The translations under genes were made by a program, and so were the position numbers. From Xanthomonas rydalmerensis (GTDB lineage: Bacteria > Pseudomonadota > Gammaproteobacteria > Xanthomonadales > Xanthomonadaceae), in assembly GCF_033170385.1 (NCBI RefSeq), contig NZ_CP126170.1, positions 1,264,001-1,328,000 on the forward strand: a stretch of 64,000 nucleotides of DNA, in the 5' to 3' direction. Positions 10,135-18,494 of this stretch are shown here, piece after piece (the stretch's first letter is position 1; each line of letters opens with the position of its first letter). The notes beneath the pieces were generated by a model, which worked only from the letters and a program-made list of their open reading frames with translations, made no database searches and was not told where the DNA came from.

Positions 10135-12813
10135 ATGCCAGCTCTGTCCCGTCGCGTGCTGTTCTCCGTCCTCGCGCTGTGCTGCGGCGCGGCCTGCGCG
10201 CAGGCGCCCGATGCGGTGCCGAGCGGGCGCCTGCCGGATTGGGCGGTGCCCGAGCACTATGCGCTGGACCTGAAGATCGATCCGGAGCGCACCGACTTCG
10301 ACGGCACCGCCACCTTGCGCGTGCGCCTGGAGCGCGCTTCCGACCACCTGTGGCTGCACGGCAAGGAGCTGCGGGTGCGCAAGGCCACGCTGCGCACCGC
10401 CGACGGCGCCTCGTTCCCGGTGCGTTACGCGCAGGCCGATGCACAGGCCGGTGTGGCCCGCATCGCCTTCGGGCGCACCCTGCAGCCGCAGGAGCTGACC
10501 CTCACCATCGTCTACAGCGCGCCGTTCAACCAGCAGTTACAGGGCCTGTATCAGGTCAAGGCGCAGGGGCATGCCTACGCCTTGACGCAGATGGAACCGA
10601 TCAGCGCGCGCTACGCCTTTCCCGGCTTCGACGAGCCGGCGCTGAAGACGCCGTTCGCGCTGCGCCTGACCGTGCCCGACGGCGAGCAGGCGCTGGCCAA
10701 TACCCGCGCCGAGTCCACCGAGCCGGCCGGCAAGGGCTGGAAGACGGTGCGCTTCGCCGAGACCGTGCCGCTGCCGACCTACCTGGTGGCCTACGCGGTC
10801 GGGCCGTGGGACGTGGTCGACGGACCGGTGCTGCCGGCCACGCCGCAGCGCCCGCAGTCGATTCCGCTGCGCGGCGTGGCCGCGCACGGGCAGGGGCTGC
10901 GCATCCAGCGCGCGCTGCAGCAGACACCGGACATCATCGCCGCGCTGGAGGACTACTACGACTTCGGCTATCCGTTCGACAAGCTGGACCTGGTGGCCGC
11001 GCCGGACTTCTCCGCCGGCGCGATGGAGAACCCCGGCTTCGTCACCTTCCGCGACTGGCTACTGCTGCTGGACGACGATTCGCCGCGGCACAACGTCGAG
11101 GGCTCGTTCAACGTCACCGCGCACGAACTGGCGCACCAGTGGACCGGCGACACGGTGACCATGGCCTGGTGGAACGACCTGTGGCTCAACGAGGCCTTCG
11201 CCACCTGGATGCAGCAGAAGATCACCATGCGCCTGCGTCCGCAGTACCGCGCCGACCTGGACCGCATCAGTGCCGCTCAGGACGCGATGAACAACGACAG
11301 CCTGGTCAGCGCACGCAAGATCCGCCAGCCGATCACCGGCAACGGCGACATCGAGACCGCTTTCGACAGCATCACCTACCGCAAGGGCGCCGCGGTACTG
11401 GGCATGTTCGAGCAGTTCGTCGGTGAGGACACCTTCCGCAGCGGCATGCGCAGCTACATCCGCGCGCACCGCTTCGGCAACGCCACTGCCGACGATCTGG
11501 TCGACGCCATCGCCGCCGCCGCCGGCAAGGGCGAGGATTTCAAGGCTGCGTTCCGCAGTTTTCTCGATCAGCCGGGCGTGCCCTACCTGCAGGCGCGCTT
11601 GCAGCCGGAGGCGCGCGGTGCGGTGCTGCAACTGCACCAGCAGCGCTTCCTGCCGCTGGGCTCGCGCGGCAGCGCCGCGCAGACCTGGGGCGTGCCGGTG
11701 TGCGTCAAGTACGGCACGCGCCAGGGCGTGCGCCGCGCCTGCCAGATGCTGTCCGCCAGCGACGGCCGTCTCGCGCTCGCCGGCGCCGATGCCGACAGCT
11801 GGGTGATGCCGAACGCCGGCGGCACCGGCTACTACCGCTTCGCCCTGCCCAAGCCGCAACTGACCGCACTCGGCCACCACCTCGATGCGCTCGACGACGC
11901 CGAGAAGTTGGCCTACGCCGATGCCATCGACAGTGCCTTCCGCACCGGCGATGCCGACACCACCGACGTGATCGCGGCGATGCGGCAGCTGGCGCCGGCC
12001 AAGGCCACGGCGGTGGCCACCGCGATGAACGACCGCATTGCCTGGATCTGGCGGGTGCTGATGCGCGACGAGGCGCAGCGGGATGCGCTGCGCTTGGCGA
12101 CCGAAGCCGCGTTCGGCGCGCGCCTGCAGGCGTTGGGCTACCAGCGCCGCGCCGGCGACAGCGACGACGATGTGGCGCTGCGCTCCGAGCTGGCCGGGTT
12201 GCTCGGGGTGACTATGGGCGTGCCGGCGGTGCGACAGGCGCTGCTGGCGCAGGGCGATGCGGTGCTGGCCGGCAAGGGCGGCGCGCTGGAGTTCGCCGCC
12301 GCCAACCCGGATCTGCTCGGCGCAGCGCTGACCGTGGCGGTGCAGCAGCGCGGTGCGCCGGCGGTGGACGCGTTGATCGCGGCCCTGCGTGGTCATGGCG
12401 AGCCGGCCCAGCGCAACGCGATGATCGCTGCGCTCGGTGCCGTGCGCGATCCGCAGCAGTTGCAGAAGGTGCGCGATTTCGCCCTGACCGATGCGATCAA
12501 GGTCGGCGAGATGGCCAGCCTGTTGATGGGCGGGCATGCCGAGCCGGCCACGCATGCCTCGATGTGGCCGTGGTACACCGCTAACTTCGATCGCATCGTG
12601 GCGCGCTCCGGTTCCTTCGACGGTGGCCGCTTGCCGGCGCTGGCCGCCGCCGGTGGCTGCGACGCCGCCGAAGCGGATCGACTGGAGGCGTTCTTCACGC
12701 CGCGCCTGAAAGCGCTCAGCGGCGCCGACCGCGGGCTGGCGCAGACCGCCGAAACCATTCGCCTGTGCAGTGCGCTGCGCGAGCGGCAGCACATCGCCGG
12801 CGCGCCGCGCTAA
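10135..12813 (+). CDS. M1 family metallo-aminopeptidase, secreted
   Basis: An 892-residue zinc aminopeptidase. The N-terminus MPALSRRVLFSVLALCCGA followed by ACAQA is a signal peptide, so the enzyme is periplasmic or exported. The exopeptidase motif GAMEN is at 295-299, and the zinc site HEXXH is at 330-334 (HELAH) with the third ligand E353 in LWLNEAF, exactly the M1 spacing. The C-terminal half is the helical ERAP1/puromycin-sensitive type domain. It is expected to release N-terminal residues from peptides, for nutrition or peptide turnover; substrate preference is not visible. It stands alone: the gap upstream is repeat-rich and a GC hairpin follows the stop. Confidence 0.92.
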   Translation: MPALSRRVLFSVLALCCGAACAQAPDAVPSGRLPDWAVPEHYALDLKIDPERTDFDGTATLRVRLERASDHLWLHGKELRVRKATLRTADGASFPVRYAQADAQAGVARIAFGRTLQPQELTLTIVYSAPFNQQLQGLYQVKAQGHAYALTQMEPISARYAFPGFDEPALKTPFALRLTVPDGEQALANTRAESTEPAGKGWKTVRFAETVPLPTYLVAYAVGPWDVVDGPVLPATPQRPQSIPLRGVAAHGQGLRIQRALQQTPDIIAALEDYYDFGYPFDKLDLVAAPDFSAGAMENPGFVTFRDWLLLLDDDSPRHNVEGSFNVTAHELAHQWTGDTVTMAWWNDLWLNEAFATWMQQKITMRLRPQYRADLDRISAAQDAMNNDSLVSARKIRQPITGNGDIETAFDSITYRKGAAVLGMFEQFVGEDTFRSGMRSYIRAHRFGNATADDLVDAIAAAAGKGEDFKAAFRSFLDQPGVPYLQARLQPEARGAVLQLHQQRFLPLGSRGSAAQTWGVPVCVKYGTRQGVRRACQMLSASDGRLALAGADADSWVMPNAGGTGYYRFALPKPQLTALGHHLDALDDAEKLAYADAIDSAFRTGDADTTDVIAAMRQLAPAKATAVATAMNDRIAWIWRVLMRDEAQRDALRLATEAAFGARLQALGYQRRAGDSDDDVALRSELAGLLGVTMGVPAVRQALLAQGDAVLAGKGGALEFAAANPDLLGAALTVAVQQRGAPAVDALIAALRGHGEPAQRNAMIAALGAVRDPQQLQKVRDFALTDAIKVGEMASLLMGGHAEPATHASMWPWYTANFDRIVARSGSFDGGRLPALAAAGGCDAAEADRLEAFFTPRLKALSGADRGLAQTAETIRLCSALRERQHIAGAPR

Positions 12814-12825
12814 GCACGCCGAACG

Positions 12826-12845
12826 GGCGCGGCGCAGGCCGCGCC
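12826..12845. terminator. GC-rich hairpin after the aminopeptidase gene
   Basis: A perfect 8-bp stem GGCGCGGC / GCCGCGCC with a 4-base loop begins 13 bases after the aminopeptidase stop. There is no T-run, so it is a possible transcript-end structure rather than a classical intrinsic terminator. Confidence 0.35.
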
Positions 12846-12971
12846 ACGCGCGCGCTGCTGGCGCCGTACACCCGCTCGCCGGATGCGGTGCAGCAGCGTC
12901 TGCAGCCACTGGAAGCGCAGACGCCGCCGGTCGGCGGCCACGCCTGGGCGGCGGCGCGCAGGCCGGTTCGC

Positions 12972-14093
12972 TCAGGCCGGATCGGTGCGCGACGGCGCCA
13001 GCGGTCGCGGCGCGCAGCGCGGCTGCTGCAGCAGGTGCACGAACTGCGCGGCGATCACCGCGCCGCCGAAATGGCGCTGCACGAAGTGGCGCCCGGCCTG
13101 GCCCATGCGCTGGCGGCGTTCACTGTCGCACAGGCGCAGGATCGCATCGCGCCAGCCGTCCACGTCGCCGGGCGTGAGCAGTTCGCCGCTGACCCCGGGG
13201 TCCAGCGTCTCTGCGGTGCCGCCGACGTGGCTGGCCAGCACCGGCACGCCACTGGCCTGCGCCTCCACCGAGACCCGGCCGAAGGTTTCCGGCGCCAGCG
13301 ACGGGAACGCCAGCATCGACATCGCGTTGTAGTACGGGGTGGTGTCGTTGACCCAGCCGACGAAGCGGTGGCGCTCGCCGTGCGGCTGCGCCGCGGCCTG
13401 CGCCTGCAGCTGCGCCGCGTCCGGGCCGTCGCCCAGCCACAGGCAGTGCAGCCGCGGCTCCTGCGCCATCGCCGCCGAAGCGGCCTCCAGCAACGGGAAG
13501 ATGCCCTTGCCGGCGTGCATGCGCCCGCTGTAGCCGAGCACGATCGCGTCCTCGGGCAACCGCTGCGCGGCGCGGATGGCGCGGCCGCGTTCCGGATCCG
13601 GGCGCAGCCGTTCCATGGTCACCGGGTTGTACAGCACCTGCACCAGCGCCTCGGGTACGCCGCATTCCAGGTAGGCTTGCCGCGCGTAGTGCGACACCGC
13701 GAAGAAGCGCGCCGCCAGGCGCGGGATCGCATAACCGGACAGCGCGCTCATCGCCGGCGTGCGGTGGCGGAACAGCGCGACGGGGATACCCAGCGTGCGC
13801 CCGGCCAGCAGCAGCGGCCAGTACTCCTTGCCGAAGTTGCCGACCAGCCAGTCCGGTCGGCTGCGCCGCGCCACCCGCAGCAGCGGTCCGTAGCCGTCGG
13901 GGTCGAGCACGTTGCGGAAGTGCCCGACGTGCACGGTGATGCCGCTGCGGCGCAACTCGTCGGCGATCAGGCCGCCCTCGCAGGCGATGACCTCCACCTG
14001 GTGGCCGACGCCGGCCAGCGCCTGCGCCAGCGCCACGAAATGCGTGGCCGCGCCGGTGTTTTCGGGATTGGTGCCGACGAACAGGAATTTCAT
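12972..14093 (-). CDS. Glycosyltransferase family 4
   Basis: A 373-residue GT-B glycosyltransferase. The N-terminus MKFLFVGTNPENTGAATHFV has the GT4 acceptor-domain glycine motif. The C-terminal donor domain has GYSGRMHAGKGIFPLLEA, then FVGWVNDTTPYYNAMSMLAF and the EX7E region (SLAPETFGRVSVEAQASG), which bind the nucleotide sugar. It probably adds a sugar to a surface polysaccharide or lipid-linked precursor on the cytoplasmic face. Its start overlaps the stop of the upstream polysaccharide deacetylase by four bases (ATGA), so the two form a small operon. Substrates cannot be read from the sequence. Confidence 0.88.
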   Translation of the reverse strand: MKFLFVGTNPENTGAATHFVALAQALAGVGHQVEVIACEGGLIADELRRSGITVHVGHFRNVLDPDGYGPLLRVARRSRPDWLVGNFGKEYWPLLLAGRTLGIPVALFRHRTPAMSALSGYAIPRLAARFFAVSHYARQAYLECGVPEALVQVLYNPVTMERLRPDPERGRAIRAAQRLPEDAIVLGYSGRMHAGKGIFPLLEAASAAMAQEPRLHCLWLGDGPDAAQLQAQAAAQPHGERHRFVGWVNDTTPYYNAMSMLAFPSLAPETFGRVSVEAQASGVPVLASHVGGTAETLDPGVSGELLTPGDVDGWRDAILRLCDSERRQRMGQAGRHFVQRHFGGAVIAAQFVHLLQQPRCAPRPLAPSRTDPA

Positions 14094-14833
14094 CCGCGGC
14101 GGTCCTCGTAGGCGGTGAACGCGCGCAGCGCGAATTGCGGCAGCAGGTGATGGCGCGCGACCTGGATGCGCGGGTAACGCATCGGGTCCGAGCCGGCCAG
14201 CGCGCGGCCGCGGCGGGTGCTGGTGGCGGCGGTGTAGCCGGCCTCGCGCACCACCTCGGCGACGCGGTCGTCGACATCGCCGTAGGGATAGCAGAACTGC
14301 GGCACCGCCTCGCCGAGCAGGTCCTCCAGCTCGCGCTTGCAGCCGCCGATCTCCTCGCGCAGGGCCGCATCGCTGCAGCCGGTCAGGTGCGGGTGCGAGC
14401 GGGTGTGCGCGCCGATTTCCATGCCGCCGGCGCGCCACTGGCGCAGCTCGGCGAGGTTCATCAGCGGCTTCTCGATGCCGAGCTTCTGCGCATCCCACAC
14501 GTTGTGGCGGCCGATGCAGCCGCTGACCATGTACACCGTGGCGGTGAAGCCCAGCCGCTGCAGCACCGGCAACGCCGCCTGCAGGTTGTCCAGGTAGCCG
14601 TCGTCCAGGGTGACCACCGCGATCTTCCCCTCGCGTTCGCCGCGCAGGTAGGGCATGGCGTCGGACATGGACACGCCGCGGTAGCCCAGCCGCTGCAGCA
14701 GGCGCATCTGCCGGGCGAAACGGCCGGGGCTCACGTACAGGCTGCGGTACACCTGCAGGTGGCGCGGCGCCTCGGCCACGTTGTGGTACATGAAAATCGG
14801 AATGCGGGCCGTGGCGGCGGTGTCGGAAGGCAT
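14090..14833 (-). CDS. Polysaccharide deacetylase (CE4) family protein
   Basis: A 247-residue NodB-homology protein. It has the first catalytic motif TLDDGYLDN (the family TFDDG, with the catalytic and metal-binding Asp pair) and the second motif HTRSHPHL (H-S-H metal ligands), then CYPYGDVDD. No signal peptide is evident, so it may act in the cytoplasm or be exported by another route. Enzymes of this type remove N- or O-acetyl groups from glycans. It is co-transcribed with the downstream GT4 gene (4-base overlap), which suggests trimming of a sugar unit in the same glycan pathway. Confidence 0.88.
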   Translation of the reverse strand: MPSDTAATARIPIFMYHNVAEAPRHLQVYRSLYVSPGRFARQMRLLQRLGYRGVSMSDAMPYLRGEREGKIAVVTLDDGYLDNLQAALPVLQRLGFTATVYMVSGCIGRHNVWDAQKLGIEKPLMNLAELRQWRAGGMEIGAHTRSHPHLTGCSDAALREEIGGCKRELEDLLGEAVPQFCYPYGDVDDRVAEVVREAGYTAATSTRRGRALAGSDPMRYPRIQVARHHLLPQFALRAFTAYEDRRG

Positions 14834-14997
14834 CGGGGAACGGCTCGGTGACGGAAGGGCGATGTGCGGCGCGGGAGTCTACCGGGCCTGGCTTTCGCTG
14901 GTCTGTCGGGTAAAACCCTCAGTCGTAGACGATTGCGACGCCGCGGCGACCGCGGCCGGCGGCTATGCTGCGGGGCCCCTTGCCGCAGGAGCCGCCG

Positions 14998-15555
14998 ATG
15001 TCCGAGACCGCCGCTGCCGCCCCCTGGCGCGATCTGCAACTGCACCTGGACGGCATCGTGCTGCGGCGCTGGCGCCCCAGCGACCTGGACGCACTGGTCC
15101 GGCATGCCGACGATGCGCAGGTGGCACGCTGGGTGAGCCGGCGCTTCCCGCATCCGTACACGCGCGCCGACGGCGAGGCCTTCCTGGGCGGGCAGGTGAT
15201 CGACCTGAAAGCGCCGGTGCTGGCGATCGAGATCGGCGGCGAGGCCTGTGGCGGCATCGGCCTGCACCCAGCGGCGCAGCCGGCGCCGGACCAGGCCGAG
15301 CTTGGTTACTGGCTCGGCCGCGCGCACTGGGGCCATGGCCGGATGACCCGCATCGTCGCCGCCTACCTGGACTGGGCGGTGCCGGCGCTGCGCCTGCAGC
15401 GCATCGAGGCGTTGACGCTGCCGGACAATCACGGTTCGGCGCGGGTGCTGCAGAAGAACGGCTTCGCCGAGATCGGCACGCGCCGCGAAGCGTCGTTGCG
15501 CGATGGACAGCCGCGCGACCTGCGGCTGTTCGCGCGGACCTGGCCGGCAGCCTGA
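14998..15555 (+). CDS. GNAT family N-acetyltransferase
   Basis: A 185-residue protein of the RimJ/RimL-like GNAT branch, which acetylates amino groups using acetyl-CoA. The fold landmarks are the N-terminal strand LDGIVLRRWRPSDLDALVRH, the central ELGYWLGRAHWGHGRMTRIV (acetyl-CoA pyrophosphate loop region) and the C-terminal RIEALTLPDNHGSARVLQKN followed by GF, the usual end of the family. The start ATG at 14998 follows a GCAGGAGCC ribosome binding site. It is divergent from the deacetylase. Substrate unknown. Confidence 0.88.
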   Translation: MSETAAAAPWRDLQLHLDGIVLRRWRPSDLDALVRHADDAQVARWVSRRFPHPYTRADGEAFLGGQVIDLKAPVLAIEIGGEACGGIGLHPAAQPAPDQAELGYWLGRAHWGHGRMTRIVAAYLDWAVPALRLQRIEALTLPDNHGSARVLQKNGFAEIGTRREASLRDGQPRDLRLFARTWPAA

Positions 15556-15743
15556 GTGGCGCGTCGCCCGCGGTGAGCGACGCGCGGCAGGCCCAAGCCT
15601 GGCTGACAAAACGTCGCGAGCAGCCGCCTGGTGGGTGCCGATGGCGCGGAGGAACCGCAGTGTGCAAGTGGTACACAAGGATTCCGAGTGCCGTCCGCGC
15701 GCGCCTGGTGGCTTCGCAGCCGTTTTGTTGCCCGCTCTGGGCC

Positions 15744-16802
15744 TCAGTAGGAAATGGTTGCGGAGGTCGCGGTGGTATCCACCGCGTAGTTGCATTGCAC
15801 GTCCAGGCCCGAACTGTCGCTGTACGACGCCCAGGCCGGCGACGTCACCTGCTGCATGCGGTAGTCGTACACGCCGATCGCGTCGAAGGTGATGCTGCCG
15901 TCCGGCGGATACTGGTCGCAGCTGTCTACTGCATAGACCTCCAGCGCGCCGCCCACCACCAGGTGCCTGGCCGAATTGATGTTGTAGGTGGTGCTGAGCC
16001 GCACGCTCTGGCCGGTGGTGACGTTGCGCGTGTCCACGTTCCAGTTCGAGCAGGGCAGGCCGTTGTTGCAGGTCGCGTAGGTGTCGCCGACGATCTGGTC
16101 GCCGGCCTTGGCCGCAATGAAGTCGCTGTGCCACACCATGCCGTCCTGGCAGCAGTTCCAACTGCTCAGGTCCCAGCTGTTGTTGTAGCCGCGGTAGCCT
16201 AGGACCGGTTGCAGGATCGTCGGATCGTCGCTCTGCAGCCCCGGGAAGAAGTACACCGTCTGCTGCGCCACGTTGGTCGGGTTCTGCGGCACGGTCCAGC
16301 GCGCGACGATGCGGCCCATCTTGTTGCCGGTCACCTCGATGGCCGATTGCACCCAGTCGTGGGTGATCGGCGGCGGCACGGCGCCGCGTGCGCTCGACGC
16401 CCGCAGCGCGGCGTTGCCGCGCAGTTGTTGGCCATCCAGGCCGCGTCCGTCGGGATGGACGCGGATGCCATTGGGCATGAAGTTGTCCTGGGCGCAGGCC
16501 TGGGCTTGTTCGCGCACGCCATCGGCATGCTGCAGGCGGCCGTCGGCGAGCACGCGCTCGCTGCGCTGGACCTGGCGCACGCAGGCCGGTGCGAAGTAAC
16601 CGAAGGGCGTCTGCACGTAGTCGTCGGGCACGTCGGCGGGCTTGTGCGTGGCGGGCAGGGCGCCGACCCGCGCAAGCCGGGCGTCGGGCGCGGCGGTCTG
16701 TGCCAGTGCGCTGGCGCTCAGGCCGAGCAGGGGCAGCAACAGCAGCAGTGCGCCACCCAGGCGGCGCGCGGACGAGGAAAACGGACGGATGTCGGAGTGC
16801 AT
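15744..16802 (-). CDS. Secreted protein of unknown function
   Basis: A 352-residue protein with a clear signal peptide (RRLGGALLLLLPLLGLSA then SALAQ, cleavage after ALAQ). The mature part is rich in Trp, Tyr, Asn and Thr and looks like a beta-sandwich: IVARWTVPQNPTNVAQQTVY, then FFPGLQSDDPTILQPVLGY, a double cysteine SWNCCQDG and a C-terminal run of alternating residues ending TTATSATISY. I recognise no catalytic motif. The Trp/Gln-rich pattern is somewhat like secreted glutamic-peptidase or lectin-like folds, but that is only an impression. The frame is open 74 codons upstream; the ATG at 16802 places the signal peptide correctly. Confidence 0.8.
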   Translation of the reverse strand: MHSDIRPFSSSARRLGGALLLLLPLLGLSASALAQTAAPDARLARVGALPATHKPADVPDDYVQTPFGYFAPACVRQVQRSERVLADGRLQHADGVREQAQACAQDNFMPNGIRVHPDGRGLDGQQLRGNAALRASSARGAVPPPITHDWVQSAIEVTGNKMGRIVARWTVPQNPTNVAQQTVYFFPGLQSDDPTILQPVLGYRGYNNSWDLSSWNCCQDGMVWHSDFIAAKAGDQIVGDTYATCNNGLPCSNWNVDTRNVTTGQSVRLSTTYNINSARHLVVGGALEVYAVDSCDQYPPDGSITFDAIGVYDYRMQQVTSPAWASYSDSSGLDVQCNYAVDTTATSATISY

Positions 16803-17212
16803 GGGAGTCGCCTTGTCGTGAGAATGCGGAGTGCGTTCTCGGGAGGCCGCGGAGCTGCGCGCATTGCAGGCGCAGGTGATCGCAGGCATCCCGTCTGCGA
16901 AGCGAGTGGCGCGGGAATCTGTGGTCGAGGAGGCCTGCGTGGTCGCGGAAGGAGCCGCGACCATGGACCCGATACGCATGCCGCGCTTGTCGGATTTGCG
17001 CATGTGTCGCCGCGAATCCCGCATGATGCCGGGCGAGGGCGAACTGCTTCACGGTGCCTGCCGGAATACGGGTAGCGCTTTGCGTGGCGTAGCGTAGACA
17101 AGTGCCGGCACCGCGATTGGCACGTCGGGGCAGCCGACGGCGCGCGGATGAGCGAAAATCCCCGCAGCGCGCCGTCGTGGCGAGCGCCCCCGCGTTTTTC
17201 CAGGAGATTCCC
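16803..17212. other. Intergenic region, no gene seen
   Basis: About 410 bases between the secreted-protein gene (minus) and a short plus-strand frame. It must hold the promoters of both divergent units. Open frames here lack start signals and are mere extensions of neighbouring frames; I see no repeat. Confidence 0.6.
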
Positions 17213-17284
17213 ATGCGTCATGCCCTTCGTTCCCGCTGCGCCGCCCTGGCCTGGCGCGCCTGCGCCACGGGCCTGCGCCGATGA
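17213..17284 (+). CDS. Possible 23-residue leader peptide coupled to the TrmH-family gene
   Basis: An ATG at 17213 sits 6 bases after a good ribosome binding site (CAGGAG), and opens a 23-codon frame, MRHALRSRCAALAWRACATG followed by LRR, whose TGA overlaps the ATG of the methyltransferase gene (ATGA). It may be a leader peptide that couples translation of the next gene, or the remnant of a lipoprotein or signal peptide gene. Arg- and Ala-rich codon content is typical of random GC-rich frames, so coding is uncertain; the start signal is the main support. Confidence 0.35.
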   Translation: MRHALRSRCAALAWRACATGLRR

Positions 17285-18123
17285 CCTCGCCCTGGGGCAA
17301 CCGCCCGCGCGGGGGGCATCCCCCCTCTCCCCCCGGGAGAGGGGCCGGGGGTGAGGGTACGGCAGCCGCAGCGCCCCGCAACGAACTGCGCCTCTACGGC
17401 CTCAACGCCGTGCGTGCGGTGTACGCGCGGCGGCCGGAAGCGATCCGCAAGCTGTACCTGAGCGAGGCACGGATCCCGGCGCTGCAGCCGCTGTTGAAGT
17501 GGTGCGTGGCCAACCGCGTCGGCTACCGCGTGGTGGACGAGGCCGATCTGCACAAGCTCGCCGCCAGCAGCCACCACGAAGGCGTGGTCGCCGACGTGCT
17601 GCGTGTCGCGCCGCTGGCCTTGGCCGACTGGCTGCAGACATTGGCGCCGGGGCCGGCGATGGCGCTGTGGCTGGATGGCGTCGGCAATCCGCACAACTTC
17701 GGCGCGATCCTGCGCTCGGCGGCGCATTTCGGCGTGGGCGCGATCCTGTTGCCGGAGCAGGCCGCACTGGCGCTGTCCGGTGCCGCCGCGCGCGTGGCCG
17801 AGGGCGGTGCCGAGGCGGTGCCGCTGGTACGGCTGCCGCCCACGGCGCAGGCCCAGGCGCAGTTGCGTGGCGCGGGCTTCGCCCTGGCGGCGACGCTGGT
17901 GGCTGGCGGCGACGATCTGTTCGCCACCGCCTTGCCGCAACGCCTGGTCTACGTGATGGGCGCCGAGAGCGACGGCATGGACCGCGACTTCGCGCAGGCC
18001 TGCGACCTGCGTCTGTCCATCCCGGGCAGCGGCGCGGTGGAAAGCCTCAACGTCGCCGCTGCCACGGCGGTGTTGCTGGGGACCTGGCGCAGCCGGCATC
18101 CGCACGACCACGTGACGCGCTGA
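17281..18123 (+). CDS. TrmH/SpoU-family RNA 2'-O-methyltransferase
   Basis: A 280-residue SAM-dependent RNA ribose methyltransferase of the SPOUT class. After an N-terminal substrate-binding region (LRLYGLNAVRAVYARRPEAI; HHEGVVADVL) come the three SPOUT motifs: LDGVGNPHNFGAILRSAAHF (motif 1 with the catalytic Arg), YVMGAESDGM (motif 2) and LSIPGSGAVESLNVAAATAV (motif 3, knot and cofactor site). It resembles rRNA Gm methyltransferases such as RlmB but the exact target is not certain. The first 26 residues (RGGHPPSPPGRGAGGEG) are translated from a CCCTCTCCC-type intergenic repeat. A later start would remove most of it, but none with a good binding site is seen. Confidence 0.9.
   Translation: MTSPWGNRPRGGHPPSPPGRGAGGEGTAAAAPRNELRLYGLNAVRAVYARRPEAIRKLYLSEARIPALQPLLKWCVANRVGYRVVDEADLHKLAASSHHEGVVADVLRVAPLALADWLQTLAPGPAMALWLDGVGNPHNFGAILRSAAHFGVGAILLPEQAALALSGAAARVAEGGAEAVPLVRLPPTAQAQAQLRGAGFALAATLVAGGDDLFATALPQRLVYVMGAESDGMDRDFAQACDLRLSIPGSGAVESLNVAAATAVLLGTWRSRHPHDHVTR
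17319..17358. repeat. CCCTCTCCC-type palindromic repeat in the TrmH-family N-terminus
   Basis: The sequence CCCCTCTCCCCCCGGGAGAG followed by GGGCCGGGGGTGAGGG is an inverted repeat of the well-known Xanthomonas intergenic type. It is read in frame as PPSPPGRGAGGEG at the start of the methyltransferase. Confidence 0.75.
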
Positions 18124-18325
18124 GCACGGCGTCACGCCCTGAGCGCGCGCTGCATTTGGCTACGCGATAGTGTGCGCGGCGGCCGGTTTCGGGTTTGCGG
18201 GGCGCGCGTCGGCGGCGTAGCGTCGCGCAGGCGCATCCATGAGGCCGCGCCTCGTGCGATGCGCATCAGCACGACCGTGCAGTTCCCCCGAAAGGGTCAT
18301 CGTCACTCCTGCGGAGATGTCGCTC

Positions 18326-18406
18326 ATGAAACTGCTGTTCTCCATCAAGCACCTGCTGTCGTCGAAGAAGCCGCTGAAGTCGTACGCCTGGTACATCTGG
18401 TACTGA
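18326..18406 (+). CDS. Atropopeptide (tryptorubin-type) RiPP precursor peptide
   Basis: A 26-residue peptide gene with a good start: ATG at 18326, nine bases after GGAG (18313-18316). The leader begins MKLLFSIKHLLSSKK and is basic and amphipathic; the C-terminus is KSYAWYIWY followed directly by TGA. The last six residues, AWYIWY, are to my knowledge identical to the hexapeptide sequence of tryptorubin A, an atropopeptide whose Trp and Tyr side chains are crosslinked by one cytochrome P450. A P450 gene starts 88 bases downstream on the same strand, which is the minimal two-gene architecture of that class. An alternative ATG three codons upstream abuts the GGAG and is less likely. The product should be a heavily crosslinked hexapeptide after leader removal. 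Product identity is inference; the sequence match is direct. Confidence 0.85.
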   Translation: MKLLFSIKHLLSSKKPLKSYAWYIWY

Positions 18407-18421
18407 GCGCTGCGTGTCTTG

Positions 18422-18441
18422 CCGCACGGCGAGCCGTGCGG
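18422..18441 (+). promoter_or_regulatory. Hairpin between precursor peptide gene and P450 gene
   Basis: CCGCACGGC and GCCGTGCGG form a perfect 9-bp inverted repeat around two bases, starting 16 bases after the precursor stop. There is no T-run. In RiPP operons a stem-loop here often protects or partially terminates the transcript, so that the precursor is made in excess of the enzyme; that role is inferred. Confidence 0.5.
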
Positions 18442-18494
18442 CCGGTGTCCGGCGGATGCGCTTCGCCGGGCGCCGATGCTTCGGGAGAGTCGGG

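Noticed and set aside
18317..18325. Earlier ATG three codons upstream of the chosen start of the RiPP precursor
   Set aside because: It directly abuts the GGAG sequence, leaving no spacer; the ATG at 18326 has a nine-base spacing.
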